From NCBI GenBank assembly GCA_022414725.1, contig CM039463.1, positions 52,715,405 through 52,779,404 of the forward strand: a DNA stretch of 64,000 nt. The letters are read 5' to 3'. The stretch is from Microglena sp. YARC (taxonomy: Eukaryota; Chlorophyta; Chlorophyceae; Chlamydomonadales; Chlamydomonadaceae). Positions 56,201 through 64,000 of this stretch are shown here, piece after piece (within the stretch, counting starts at the first letter, position 1; each line of letters starts with the position of its first letter). Under the pieces are notes generated by a model that was given only the letters and a program-made list of their open reading frames with translations, was not told the DNA's origin and ran no database searches. The translations under genes and the position numbers were made by a program.

Positions 56201-59200
56201 CTGTCAGAAGACGCGCTGCGTCCTTTGGGCTCATTAATGCAAGCACACTTGAACCTGCAGGGTGGTTCCATAGGGGAAGGGGTGGTATGATCCTGATACT
56301 TGATCAATGATAGGAACTGATCAATGAGCTGATGAACTAATCATTTCCCGCAAAGACAGTCAGTAGTCGGGCTGCATCCTTTGGGCTCATTGATGCAAGC
56401 ACACTTGAAGCTGCAGGGTGGACCCATTGGGTGGGGTTAGGGGAGGTGTGGGGGTGCATAGTTTTAGACAGTGTTGCTGATCAATGATCCGATGAACTGA
56501 CCATTTCCCGCAAAAGCTGTCAGAAGACGCGCTGCATCTGTAGGGCTCATGGATGCAAGCACACTTGAAGCTGCAGGGTGGTTCCGTAGGGTGGGGTAAG
56601 GGGTAGTGTGGGGGTGCGTCGCAAGACGGGGTGCGTAGCAAGACGGTGCTACATTTTGCTGACACATGAGCCGATGAACTGACCACTTGCAGCAAAGGCA
56701 ACCAGATGGCTGGCCTGTATCTGTTGTAGTCATGGATGCAAGCACACTTGAACCTGCAGGGTGGTTCCATAGGGTGGGGTAGAATGATAATGTTACTTGA
56801 TCAATGATAGGAACTGATCAATAAGCAAACTGACTTCTTGTCACAAAGGCAAACAGATACCAGGCTGTATCGGTGGGAGCCATGGATGCAAGCACACTTG
56901 AAGCTGCAGGGTGGTTCCATAGGGTGGGGTAGTATGATAATGATACTTGATCAATGATAGGAACTGATCAATGAGCAAACTGACTTCTTGACACAAAGGC
57001 AAACAGATGACAGGCTGTATCGGTGGGAGCCATGGATGCAAGCACACTTGAAGCTGCAGGGTGGTTCCATAGGGTGGGGTAGTATGATAATGATACATGA
57101 TTAATGATAGGAACTGATCAATGAGCAAACTGACTTCTTGACACAAAGGCAAACAGATGACAGGCTGTATCGGTGGGAGCCATGGATGCAAGCACACTTG
57201 AAGCTGCAGGGTGGTTCCATAGGCTGGGGTAGTTTGATAATGATACTTGATTAATGATAGGAACTGATCAATGAGCAAACTGACTTCTTGACACAAAGGC
57301 AAACAGATGACAGGCTGTATCGGTGGGAGCCATGGATGCAAGCACACTTGAAGCTTCAGCGTGGTTCAATAGGCTGGGGTAGTTTGATAATGATACATGA
57401 TCAATGATAGGAACTGATCAATAAGCAAACTGACTTCTTGAAACAAAGGCAAACAGATGACAGGCTGTATCGGTGGGAGCCATGGATGCAAGCACACTTG
57501 AAGCTGCAGGGTGGTTCCATAGGGTGGGGTAGTATGATAATGATACATGATTAATGATAGGAACTGATCAATGAGCAAACTGACTTCTTGACACAAAGGC
57601 AAACAGATGACAGGCTGTATCGGTGGGAGCCATGGATGCAAGCACACTTGAAGCTGCAGGGTGGTTCCATAGGGTGGGGTAGTATGATAATGATACATGA
57701 TTAATGATAGGAACTGATCAATGGGCCCATGAATTAACCGCTTGACACAAAGGCAAACAGATGACAGGCTGCATCCTATGGGCTCATGGATGCAAGCACA
57801 CTTGAAGCTGCAAGGTGGACCCGGAGGGTGGGGTTAGGGGTTGTATGGCACTGATACATGATTAATGTTAGGAACTGATCAATGAGCCGATGAACTGGTG
57901 TGGGGGACGGTCGCTGGTCTGTTTCGGTAGACCTACCTCCTGGGGTGAAAATCCTTTCACACACAAAAATTTGACCCATAGGGTGGGGTAAGGCGTGGTG
58001 CTGGGGATGGTATCGCCCACCAACCCTTAGTGCGCCTACTCTTTTGTAGGAGTGGCAACGCCATTCAAACTGAATCCTTGGTCTCGCTGGTTTGTGTCGG
58101 GAGACTCACCTCCTGGGGTGAAAAACAAAGGCAGTTGGCTTGGCACCAAACTGGCCAGGCCTGGGTCGCTGGTTTGTGTCGGGAGACTCACCTCCTGGGG
58201 TGAAAAACAAGGGCAGTTGGCTTGGCACCAAACTGGCCAGGCCTGGGTCGCTGGTTTGTGTCGGGAGACTCACCTCCTGGGGTAAAAATCCTATCACAAC
58301 CAGTCACAACTTAAAAAAAACATTGGGTGGGGTAAGGGATGGTGGGATACGCTGCTCACCTGCCCCATCAGGATCCTCACCACCCACCTACCTACCTACC
58401 TCCCACCCACCCACCTACCCCCACCCTCCCACTCAACCACCTTCCCACCTACCCACCCACCTACTCATCCACCTATTCACCTACCCACCAGCTGCAAGGG
58501 CCACAGCCTCCAAAGTATCCACCAGCTGCTCAATTCCTATCTAGGCCGATTCATCTCCCCCTCCCCACCCTCCTACCTACCCCCCACCCTCCTACCCCCA
58601 CCACCCCTCTCAACCACCGACCCACCCACCCACTCAACCACCTATCCACCTACCTTCCCCATCCGGAGACAGCAGTTGCTGAGACAGACCGAGGATGAGA
58701 TCACGATCGAGCCTTGGTGAAAATCCTTTCACAACTAAAACAAAAATGGGGTGGGTTAAAGGATGGTGGGATATGCTGCCCACCTTCTCCATCAGGATCC
58801 TCCCCACCCTCCTACCTACCCACCACCCACCCACCTACCTACACCCACCCACTCAACCACCTATCCACCTACCTTCCCCACCAGGAGACAGCAGTTGTTG
58901 AGACAGACCAAGGATGAGATCACGATCGAGCTTTGGGCTCTCAGTGAAAATCCTTCCACAACTAAAAAAACAATGGTAGGGTAAGGGGTGGTGGGATACG
59001 CTGCTCACCTTCCCCATCTGGAGACAGGAGTTGTTGAGACAGACCGAGGATGAGATCACGATCAAGCTTGGGGCTCTCGATCCAGCAAGCAGCCTCCAAG
59101 AATGAAATGACCTCCTGACCGCTCAGTGAACGGTGATTTTCCCCGACCTGGTAGTAGACAGCCTCTACCCAGGACTCTGGAGGCTGCACCCGCATCTTGG

Positions 59201-59501
59201 CCAATACTAACAGCAGACCCACAGTGTGCTTCAAATCTGTTTGTGACATAGATGCCTCCCACACCTTGTACAGCTTGACGAGCCAGGCTGGCGAGGGCAC
59301 ATGCCCCGCTCGTCCACATGTGCTTAAATAGGACACTATCAGGCTAGGCTCCATTTGGTTCAGACAGCTGTGGGAGGTGAGCTCAAAGACGCCTAGGAAT
59401 GGCGCTGCTAGCTGGGCCATGGCTGAAGGGAAGGGGGGCGCCGCCTGGGGAGAGGAGCCAGATAGGGGCCCCCCACTGTATGCGAAGGCAATGGCTCCAC
59501 C
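39808..59501 (-). CDS. OPR/TBC2-like helical-repeat protein, at least 13 exons, about 880 aa, 5' end unresolved
   Basis: Probable organelle RNA-binding gene-expression factor. Exons (minus): 59501-59009, 56254-56063, 55324-55083, 53535-53419, 53079-52867, 51989-51723, 49750-49548, 49126-48943, 47997-47884, 46148-46065, 45033-44923, 43372-43271, 40128-39808 (stop TGA); all phases match. The product is a string of roughly 37-40-residue alpha-helical repeats with motifs such as LTNTLWALARLG (about 437-448), ELATVVWGMAKL (562-573), NLSTLVWAFAELG (600-612), LVSLLPSFVRLGYQP and ALVDVASGLAFA. These are typical of octotricopeptide-repeat proteins like TBC2, abundant in green algae. No RAP domain is seen. 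The first exon may open at a CAG acceptor (59502) or at ATG 59420. The exon at 46148 has an alternative, out-of-phase acceptor near 46194. All twelve introns carry copied exon edges. Confidence 0.75.
40245..40660 (-). repeat. Copies of the acceptor edge of the last OPR-like exon
   Basis: GGCAGGGGTACGATTCAAGAAGTTCTGCAAAACAAAACAGGGC occurs at the true exon (40105-40145) and in degenerate form near 40258, 40375 and 40612. Each retains a TGCAG-like acceptor except the last (ATGCAA context). Confidence 0.85.
40750..41115. repeat. AT-rich tandem array, about 35-bp unit
   Basis: About ten copies of ACAATTCAAATGTACCATTTACAAATTCAAATAT in slightly varied form within the last intron of the OPR-like gene. 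The repeat gives spurious Tyr/Asn/Gln-rich frames. Confidence 0.9.
41215..43205 (-). repeat. Eighteen copies of an OPR-like exon donor edge
   Basis: The exon end CAACAAGGGTTGTTGAAG/GT (minus strand; true copy at 43271) is repeated about eighteen times over 2 kb, at spacings of 85-180 bp. Three neighbouring copies near 42930, 43050 and 43170 lie exactly 120 bp apart and are almost identical. Each copy carries about 30-50 nt of the exon and a GT donor (gtagg or gtgag). The spacer is CACACCACATCATGCC repeat. Confidence 0.93.
43385..44110 (-). repeat. Exon-acceptor copies within GT-rich satellite
   Basis: GGATTTCTCAGAAGCCTGAAG-GTGCGTACATGGTGGGTGGG, the acceptor edge of the exon at 43372, recurs near 43637, 43752 and 43868. 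Between copies are (GT)n runs (43697-43730, 43926-43960), short G tracts and TATATGGTGGGTG repeats. Confidence 0.85.
44145..44800 (-). repeat. Four copies of an OPR-like exon donor edge
   Basis: TCCCACCTGGAGGAAGGTGCTGGTCCATGCAG (plus strand) recurs near 44148, 44328, 44507 and 44718 before the true exon end at 44923. Each has an intact GTGGGA donor on the minus strand. Two copies are interrupted by G homopolymers of about 33 and 17 residues. Confidence 0.9.
45105..45790 (-). repeat. Six copies of an OPR-like exon acceptor edge, about 117-bp period
   Basis: GAGGACTCATACTAGGCAGTTTGGCTCGCATCTGAGAAACAG, the start of the exon at 45033, recurs near 45119, 45236, 45351, 45468, 45585 and 45737. The first four are almost identical and keep the TTTCTCAG acceptor. 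Spacers are AATAAT-rich. Confidence 0.92.
45838..46064 (-). repeat. About 22-bp array of a splice-donor junction
   Basis: The exon/donor word CAGCG/GTGAGTGATGTAC (minus strand) of the exon ending at 46065 is repeated ten more times in about 225 bp, as plus-strand ACATCACTCACCGCTAAGCAGT and variants. Almost every unit keeps a GT donor (gtgagt or gtgtgt). Confidence 0.88.
46198..46330. repeat. (TATG)n / (TCTG)n microsatellite
   Basis: About twelve TATG units, then TCTG units, then degenerate TATGCATG. It lies just 5' (in transcript order) of a predicted OPR-like exon. Confidence 0.95.
46723..46877. mobile_element. hAT-like MITE, left-truncated copy in an OPR-like intron
   Basis: Shares the words GACCAAAGGCGAGTATGA, GGTAACTTAAGCC and the terminal GCCGTTCCCTA with the 36927 copy. 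The left terminus is missing. A piece of its right end recurs near 47845-47870, showing that it was itself included in a later tandem duplication. Confidence 0.65.
46885..47830 (-). repeat. Seven copies of an OPR-like exon donor edge
   Basis: ACCTGACCATCCAGTGCCGGGAGGTAGGCATGGACGATACTCAAG recurs near 46890, 47052, 47187, 47336, 47491, 47632 and 47771, with 135-160 bp spacing. The true exon ends at 47884. Most units keep a GTCAGT/GTCTGT-like donor and a spacer with ACAAACATGCATGGTGCAAGC. Confidence 0.9.
48010..48725 (-). repeat. Copies of an OPR-like exon acceptor edge in TTTAGG-rich satellite
   Basis: CCCTAATCGCGCAAATGAAGGGAGGAGAGAAACAAGGTCCTG (plus strand) copies the start of the exon at 47997. 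It occurs near 48064, 48141, 48213, then degenerate copies near 48424 and 48585. The spacer is GGTTTAGGTGGTTTAGGGTTCAGG, resembling but not equal to TTTAGGG telomere repeat. Confidence 0.85.
49765..50345 (-). repeat. About 127-bp array of an OPR-like exon acceptor edge
   Basis: Copies of the exon at 49750 (plus-strand CACAGTCCAGCATCTGTGGGTTA marks the acceptor) recur at 49878, 50004, 50132 and in part near 50270 and 50355. Each holds about 85 nt of the exon. The last are broken by G and TTTG repeats. Confidence 0.9.
50537..50677. mobile_element. hAT-like MITE with 8-bp target duplication in an OPR-like intron
   Basis: This 141-bp element begins TAGGGATAGGCAATATGATAT and ends ATGATTTGCCGGTCCCTA. 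It is flanked by AGCATATG and AGCATCTG. The target is itself a copied exon acceptor (CAGCATCTGTGG), so insertion came after the exon-edge duplication. Confidence 0.75.
50800..51560 (-). repeat. Five copies of an OPR-like exon donor edge
   Basis: AACAAAGGTTGCGTCCATGGGGCACCTCAGGGACTGTAAGGAG recurs near 50823, 50988, 51156, 51338 and 51488, at about 150-180 bp spacing, before the true exon end at 51723. Each has about 90 nt of exon. Confidence 0.9.
52010..52420 (-). repeat. Copies of an OPR-like exon acceptor edge with long G tracts
   Basis: Two copies (about 52060-52147 and 52212-52300) of the start of the exon at 51989, coding for variants of LPAMHHTNTLWALARL. They are followed by nearly pure G sequence to 52415. 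Confidence 0.85.
52470..52866 (-). repeat. Copies of an OPR-like exon donor edge
   Basis: CCTCACCTGCACGCGCTCATACCCAGGCTTGTGGTTGACAGTGGCC recurs near 52479, 52608, 52667 and 52800 before the true end at 52867. A GC-hairpin dispersed repeat (52697-52763) is inserted in one unit. Confidence 0.85.
53570..55075 (-). repeat. About 180-bp array combining two OPR-like exon edges
   Basis: Eight or so units between the exons at 53535 and 55083. Copies nearest 53535 contain GTCCTTGGGTAGCACATACCCGGACCTC (acceptor edge). Copies nearest 55083 contain CCCTACCTTCAGCGCGACGATCA (donor edge). Intermediate units have both donor-edge words and TTTAGGTGG spacer, so edges of two exons merged into one satellite. 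Confidence 0.8.
56330..57800 (-). repeat. 150-bp array of an OPR-like exon acceptor edge
   Basis: The junction CTGCAG/CTTCAAGTGTGCTTGCAT (minus strand) of the exon at 56254 recurs near 56396, 56568 and 56738, and then at exact 150-bp steps near 56888, 57038, 57188, 57338, 57488, 57638 and 57788. The unit length is a multiple of three, so a spurious 50-residue periodic open frame runs through it. Confidence 0.93.
57900..58300. repeat. Dispersed repeat with TCCTGGGGTGAAAA word, locally triplicated
   Basis: GGTTTGTGTCGGGAGACTCACCTCCTGGGGTGAAAA occurs three times at about 85-bp spacing (58088-58285). Single copies are near 57910-57960, 20290-20340 and, inverted, 21606-21660. It is a non-coding mobile repeat of unknown class. 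Confidence 0.65.
58340..58965 (-). repeat. Copies of OPR-like exon edges in the first confirmed intron
   Basis: Three copies of the exon end at 59009 (CCCCATCAGGAGACAGCAG-TTGTTGAGACAGACC, plus strand) lie near 58365, 58655 and 58880. One copy of the next exon's end (GCTGCAAGGGCCACAGCCTCC) lies near 58490. CCACCTACC spacer separates them. Confidence 0.85.
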
Positions 59502-59509
59502 CTGTCACA

Positions 59510-60290
59510 AGGGGGCGGGATGGGATGGGATGGGATGGGAAGGGATGGATGGGATGGGTTGGGTTGGTTGGGGTGGGATGGGGTGGGATGGGATGGAATG
59601 GGATGGGATGGGATGGGATGGGATGGATGGGATGGGATGGGATGGGTGGGATGGGGTGGTTGGTTGGGTTGGTTGGGTTGGGGTGGGGTGGGTGGGTGGG
59701 GGGGAGCATGTATCAATACAAATGCTATGAATCGAGGGGGGAGGGGAGATGGAGCAGTGTATCAATACAAAATGCTATACATCGAGGGGGGGGGGGGGGG
59801 GGTAAATGAAGAAGTGTATCAATAGAAAATGCCTAAATCGAGGGGGGGGGGGGGGGGGGGGGGGGGGGAAGAGCGGGGGAGCAGCTGTATCAATACAAAA
59901 TGCTATACATCGAGAAGAGGGGGAGGGGGATGGAGCAGTGTATCAATAGAAAATGCTCTAAATCGAAGGGGGGGGGGGGGGAGGGGGGGGGGAAGCAGTG
60001 AATCAATAAAAAATGCTCTAAATGGAGAGGGTGGAGGGGGGGGGGGGGGGAGATGCAGCAGTGTATTAATACAAAAAGGCTATAAATCGAGGAGGGGGGG
60101 GGAAGGGGGGGGGGGAGGGGAGATGAAGCAGTTTATCGATACAAAATTCCTAAATCGAGGGGGGGGGGGGGGGGGGGGGGAGCAGGGGGAGAAAGTGCAA
60201 CAATATGCAATGCTCAAATTGAAGGGGGGAGAGGGGGTTCAAAGAAGTGCATGAATATGAAATGCTATAAATTGAAGGGGGAGAGAGGGG
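59510..60290. repeat. GGGAT-rich and poly-G satellite
   Basis: 59519-59700 is a run of GGGATG and GGTTGG units. From 59700 to 60290 about nine copies of GTATCAATACAAAATGCTATA-AATCGA alternate with G tracts of 8-25 residues. No gene is seen. Confidence 0.85.
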
Positions 60291-60294
60291 GGTG

Positions 60295-60935
60295 AAGAAG
60301 CGCAACACTCAACGTTCTGGAATATCTTCTGAATGATTGTTGCCATCTGAACTTCTGGAATGGTATCGGAAAGAGTGCAACATTCCAACCTTCTGGAATA
60401 TCTTCTGAAAAAGTGCAATACACTTATCCTCTGGAATATCTTATGAAGGAGTGCAACACTCTAATCTTCTGGAATGCCTTACGATGGAGTGCGACACTCT
60501 AACCCTCTGGAATATATTCTGAAAAAGTGCAATACTCTAATCTTCTGGAATATCTTCTTAAAAGTGCAATACTCTTATCCTCTGGAATATCTTTTGAAGG
60601 AGCGCAACACTCTAAACCTTCTGGAATATTTTATTAATGATTGCTGCAATCTGAACTACTGGAATGGTATCGGAAAGAATGCAACACTCTAACCTTCTGG
60701 AATATCTTCTGAAAAAGTGCAATACTCTTCTCCTCTGGAATATCTTCTGAAAAAGTGCAACACTCTAACCTTCTGGAATATTTTATGAATGATTGCTGCA
60801 ATCTGAACTTCTGGAATGATATCTGAAAGAGTGCAGCACTCTAATCTTCTGGAATATCTTATGAATGATTGCTGCAATCTGAACTTCTGGAATGGTATCG
60901 GAAAGAATGCAACACTCTAAATTTCTGAGCTAGTC
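60295..60935. repeat. About 58-bp tandem array, possibly exon-edge derived
   Basis: About eleven copies of CTCTAACCTTCTGGAATATCTTCTGAAAAAGTGCAACA. On the minus strand each contains CACTTTTTCAG/AAGATATTCCAG, an acceptor-like junction. By analogy with other arrays it may derive from an upstream exon of the OPR-like gene that I could not identify. Confidence 0.6.
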
Positions 60936-60939
60936 TCTG

Positions 60940-63900
60940 GGATAATGCAACGCCTTCTTTGGAAACAGATGATGCAGTGCACCTTGTACAACGGTTATAC
61001 CTTGTACCCCGGTTATATGTACTGCTACCCCCCTGGCCCAGCTTCAACTAGCTTCCTACAGTAGTAGGGTTCCACAAGCTCTAGACTTCTGAACTAGCTT
61101 CTGTGAGATTGCAACGAACTCTGATCTAGCTTCAACAGACTCCTCAGCTAGCGTTTAGATGAGTTGGAGCCTGAGGCATGACCACTTCTGATGCAGCTTC
61201 AACTAGCTTCCTATTGTAGTACTGCCATCCCCCGTCGGAGGTTACAAGGGTTTCCCCGGGTTTTCCAAGCACTCTGACAGCGGCCATAAAGCGATGAGCG
61301 GCAAGCTCGTAGATCACTGAATGGAAAGCTATTAATCGATACATTGGGATCTGCCTCCAGCTGTCTGTCGGATAATTGTTGGAGGCTACAGGGTCTCGAT
61401 GCAGGGCCGATGCATGCACAAGTGCGATAGAGTGAAATAATAATTTCAGGCGCAAGAGTAGAAGGGGAAAGCATGCACTCTTGCTCAGCTGCGCAGCAGG
61501 GTCGGGGGGAAACCGCAAAAAACGCACGCACCTTGCGAGCGACTCCACGTGGCCTCCCATGCACCTGCGGACAAAATATCGCCAGGACATTTGTAAGAAT
61601 ACTAGCGTTGTGGACAGCCAAAGAAGGCTTCTAAGTGCGATTAATAGCTGTGGCGACAGGTTCCTCGTGCACCCGCGCCCGCGGTTGGCCAGTTGCAGAC
61701 ACATTTTTCAGCAGATCGAATTGAAGCGTGCCGCCTTAGCGAGCATCAATGAAATTTGTTGATGCTATGAATGGCTATGGTTGGGAGCAAACTCGCCGTT
61801 CGAATTCTGGGCGCAGGTTCCAACACAGCATGCCTCCGTTGCGTCAGCGACAGCGCATGTGTGGGTGTAGACAACGAAAAATGCATCTCAAGCTGCTGTG
61901 TGCGATGGTAGAACTGAGAGGCAGATTATACGAGGAGCGATCTGGGAACAGCACAATTGCGGACAAGTAACGGAAAATAGGCGCGGCTTGAGGAATACAA
62001 GACTCGAGCGAGCAATGACAAGCGAATGAGACAGGAAGGGATAGAGGGAGGAGTCTTAAGAGATGCGCTGCACAGTCGAAACAAATTGTCAACGTTATAC
62101 AACTTTCATATTCAGCTGTTTACTTCTAGGGCTTTTTCCCGGACAAATGTCCCGCGCAGCGCAGCAGCAGCCGTATCTAGAAAGGGGGCCTGGTTGGACC
62201 AGACCCCCGGACCTCCCCCCCCCCCCCCCCCCCCCTGCGCCCCGCGCCCCCGATTTGCATGCTGGAGCAACCAAGCCATGCCCCGCCTTCCCCTCATTGT
62301 CCAACCCTTGTTGACCAACCCCAGCTTAAGCTGATGATGCGTATTCGCCTTATTCCTCTGCCGCTTTTCCAGTCACAGAAGCGAGCAGGAACGCTGAGCA
62401 GGAGGAGACCAACGAGCCTGCCTGGATTGGTTTCGAGCCATGTAGAGCACGACAAAAAACCTGCAGATCCGTGGAGATCGGCATTTTTTCTTGTTCCGAC
62501 CCTGATCCCTCGCTGCTCTATACATCCTCTTTCCTCGATTATCCTCGATCCTTGACCTTCTATGTACGATCCTTGCCTCCCCGCGCTCGTGTCACATGCG
62601 AATCTGAATAATTGTATCTGCTTCCTGCTGCTTGCTGCCATATTTTGCTTTTCCGGCCCAATTCGAATGTCTCCCTCTAGCTGCTGAAAATGATGGATGG
62701 AACTATGGAAGATTTATGCTGCCAATTCTAGCTAGACTGGATCTGCTGCATGGTTCACATAGTCTTCGATGCTAGGCTTTGCCTCCATTGCATAGTCTGC
62801 AAGCCTATGACACGGCTAGATGGGTGTTAAGGGTGCATTAGCTGTTACCACTGAGATTCTGAGATCAGGTCCGTAACTATAACTCTGCATTCCTAACCAA
62901 TCAGTCAGTGGGATAACTTAGGAGTTCTCTACACCAAGCAGTTCCACTTGAACTGGCTCATCGTCTACTTGCTGCCACCACAGGGTATGTCCCTGGTAGT
63001 GATGCTCTAGAACGAAAAGAAAAAAAATTAGTAGCCCTGCAGGAGGTACCAAAATGGTTTGGCCTCAGTAACCGGCCCCCTGGCTGGCGTCTGTGGAGGC
63101 TCATGTTGCGTTTCTCACCGTTTGGTTGGGCGTTGAGTGTTCTTGGACGTGGGAGTCCGGGGAAGCAGTAGGCAGAGACGACAGCGGCCAAAGTGGTTCT
63201 GGAGTTCTTTGACGACAGCGGGGTCTCGACGCAGAGGGGTTAATTCCTGGGCAGGTTCTGAGAGACAAAAGACGAGTGAGTGTTACATAATAAGTGTAGA
63301 TAATAATTAATTGAAGGCCGCAGTCGGTTATTGACTGGCCGTAAGACTAGCTCTCTAGTAAGTAAATAGCGGGCTTCAAAAAGGGCAAGAAGAAAGTCGC
63401 TGGAGGTGGCTGCACGACTGATCAATGGCAAATGAAGTTCGATCGGCTTACTAAAGGGTTACTAGCTATTAATACGAGTCAACCAGGGGCGGCTTAGCAA
63501 GCTATCGAGTCAAGAGCACGGATGGCGCTCTGTCGGCTGCTGGAGGCTGGAATGGTTAGGTGTTATCAATACTAATCAGCCAAGGGCAGCTTTTGCTAGT
63601 AACCGAGCAAAGGGCATGGGTGGCCTCGGCTGCTGGAGGGTGAATGGTTACGTGTTATCAATACCCATTAGCCAAGGGCAGCTCTGCTAGTAACCGAGCA
63701 AAGGGCACGGATGGGATCAGCCGGCTCACAATAGGCTGAATGGGCAATCAAGATAAGGTCTGTCAACAGGCAGCATCATCATCACGACTCGGACACTAAC
63801 TGAACGCACCTGAGAGACAAAAGACGAGTGAGGGTTGTGTTCAGCTCGCTGCTCTCTTTATTGTGGCGCGAACTCATTCATGGCTTAGGGCTTAAGGAAT

Positions 63901-64000
63901 TGAGATGTGAAATGATGCTGTCCTGGCCGGCATCTGCTGCCAACCGGGTTGCAATTGGATATGGGAATATATTGCCGCAGCTGCGGGGTAGCTGCGCTTG
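60940..64000. other. Unassigned 3' segment of the window
   Basis: A 186-codon open frame on the minus strand (61144-61704) has no recognisable domain and overlaps another open frame. It could hold the 5' exon of the OPR-like gene but is not called. A C homopolymer lies at 62216-62236. Near 63475-63725 there are three copies of an about 100-bp unit (GCCAAGGGCAGCT ... ACCGAGCAAAGGGCA). TGAGAGACAAAAGACGAGTGAG occurs at 63259 and 63811, both acceptor-like on the minus strand. Confidence 0.45.

Noticed and set aside
61144..61704. 186-codon minus-strand open frame as a gene
   Set aside because: No domain, no supported start, and an overlapping 136-codon frame of similar quality. It was kept only as a possible location for a 5' exon.

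Overview
This is a nuclear segment of a flagellated green alga. That is inferred from gene content: an outer-arm axonemal dynein intermediate chain of the Chlamydomonas IC2/ODA6 type, a double-domain plastid co-chaperonin 20, a plant-type sugar-phosphate transporter of the DMT superfamily, and a long helical-repeat protein with OPR/TBC2-like repeats. A scaly prasinophyte would fit; the species cannot be fixed from sequence alone. Introns are GT-AG with one clear GC-AG case. There is no sign of operons, ribosome binding sites or other bacterial organisation.

Layout. 1-4.2 kb: repeats and transposon debris, no gene. 5,218-11,463 (-): DNAI2/IC2, 8 exons, 577 aa. 11,867-19,876 (+): transporter, 9 exons, 335 aa, sharing a 403-bp divergent upstream region with DNAI2. 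20-22.3 kb: dispersed repeats between two convergent genes. 22,495-30,458 (-): CPN20, 6 exons, 250 aa. 31,848-32,501 (+): single-exon TenA_E-type thiamin-salvage enzyme, 217 aa, divergent from CPN20. 32.5-39.8 kb: tandem repeats, a MITE, a SINE and AT-rich DNA. 39,808-59,501 (-): OPR-like gene, at least 13 exons and about 880 aa spread over 20 kb, 5' end unresolved. 59.5-64 kb: tandem arrays and unassigned DNA.

I rebuilt the five genes by hand from splice signals, reading-frame phase and family resemblance. Every stated junction keeps frame, and the assembled proteins have the length expected for their families where a family length is known.

The outstanding feature is intron structure. Almost every intron longer than about 400 bp contains one to about 18 degenerate tandem copies of the edge of a neighbouring exon, each carrying part of that exon, its single splice site and some adjacent intron. 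Introns of 116, 119 and 124 bp lack them. The copies have one splice site only, so they are half-exons, and true exons must be chosen among many decoy acceptors or donors. Unit lengths are locally regular (80 bp x10, 169 bp x8, 150 bp x7, about 117 bp x7, about 22 bp x11). Junction-straddling tandem duplication seems to be how introns have grown here, later decorated by G/C homopolymers, a tRNA-derived SINE, a 5'-truncated LINE and an hAT-like MITE family. One MITE copy sits exactly at the end of the TenA gene, so that its terminal inverted repeat supplies the stop codon.
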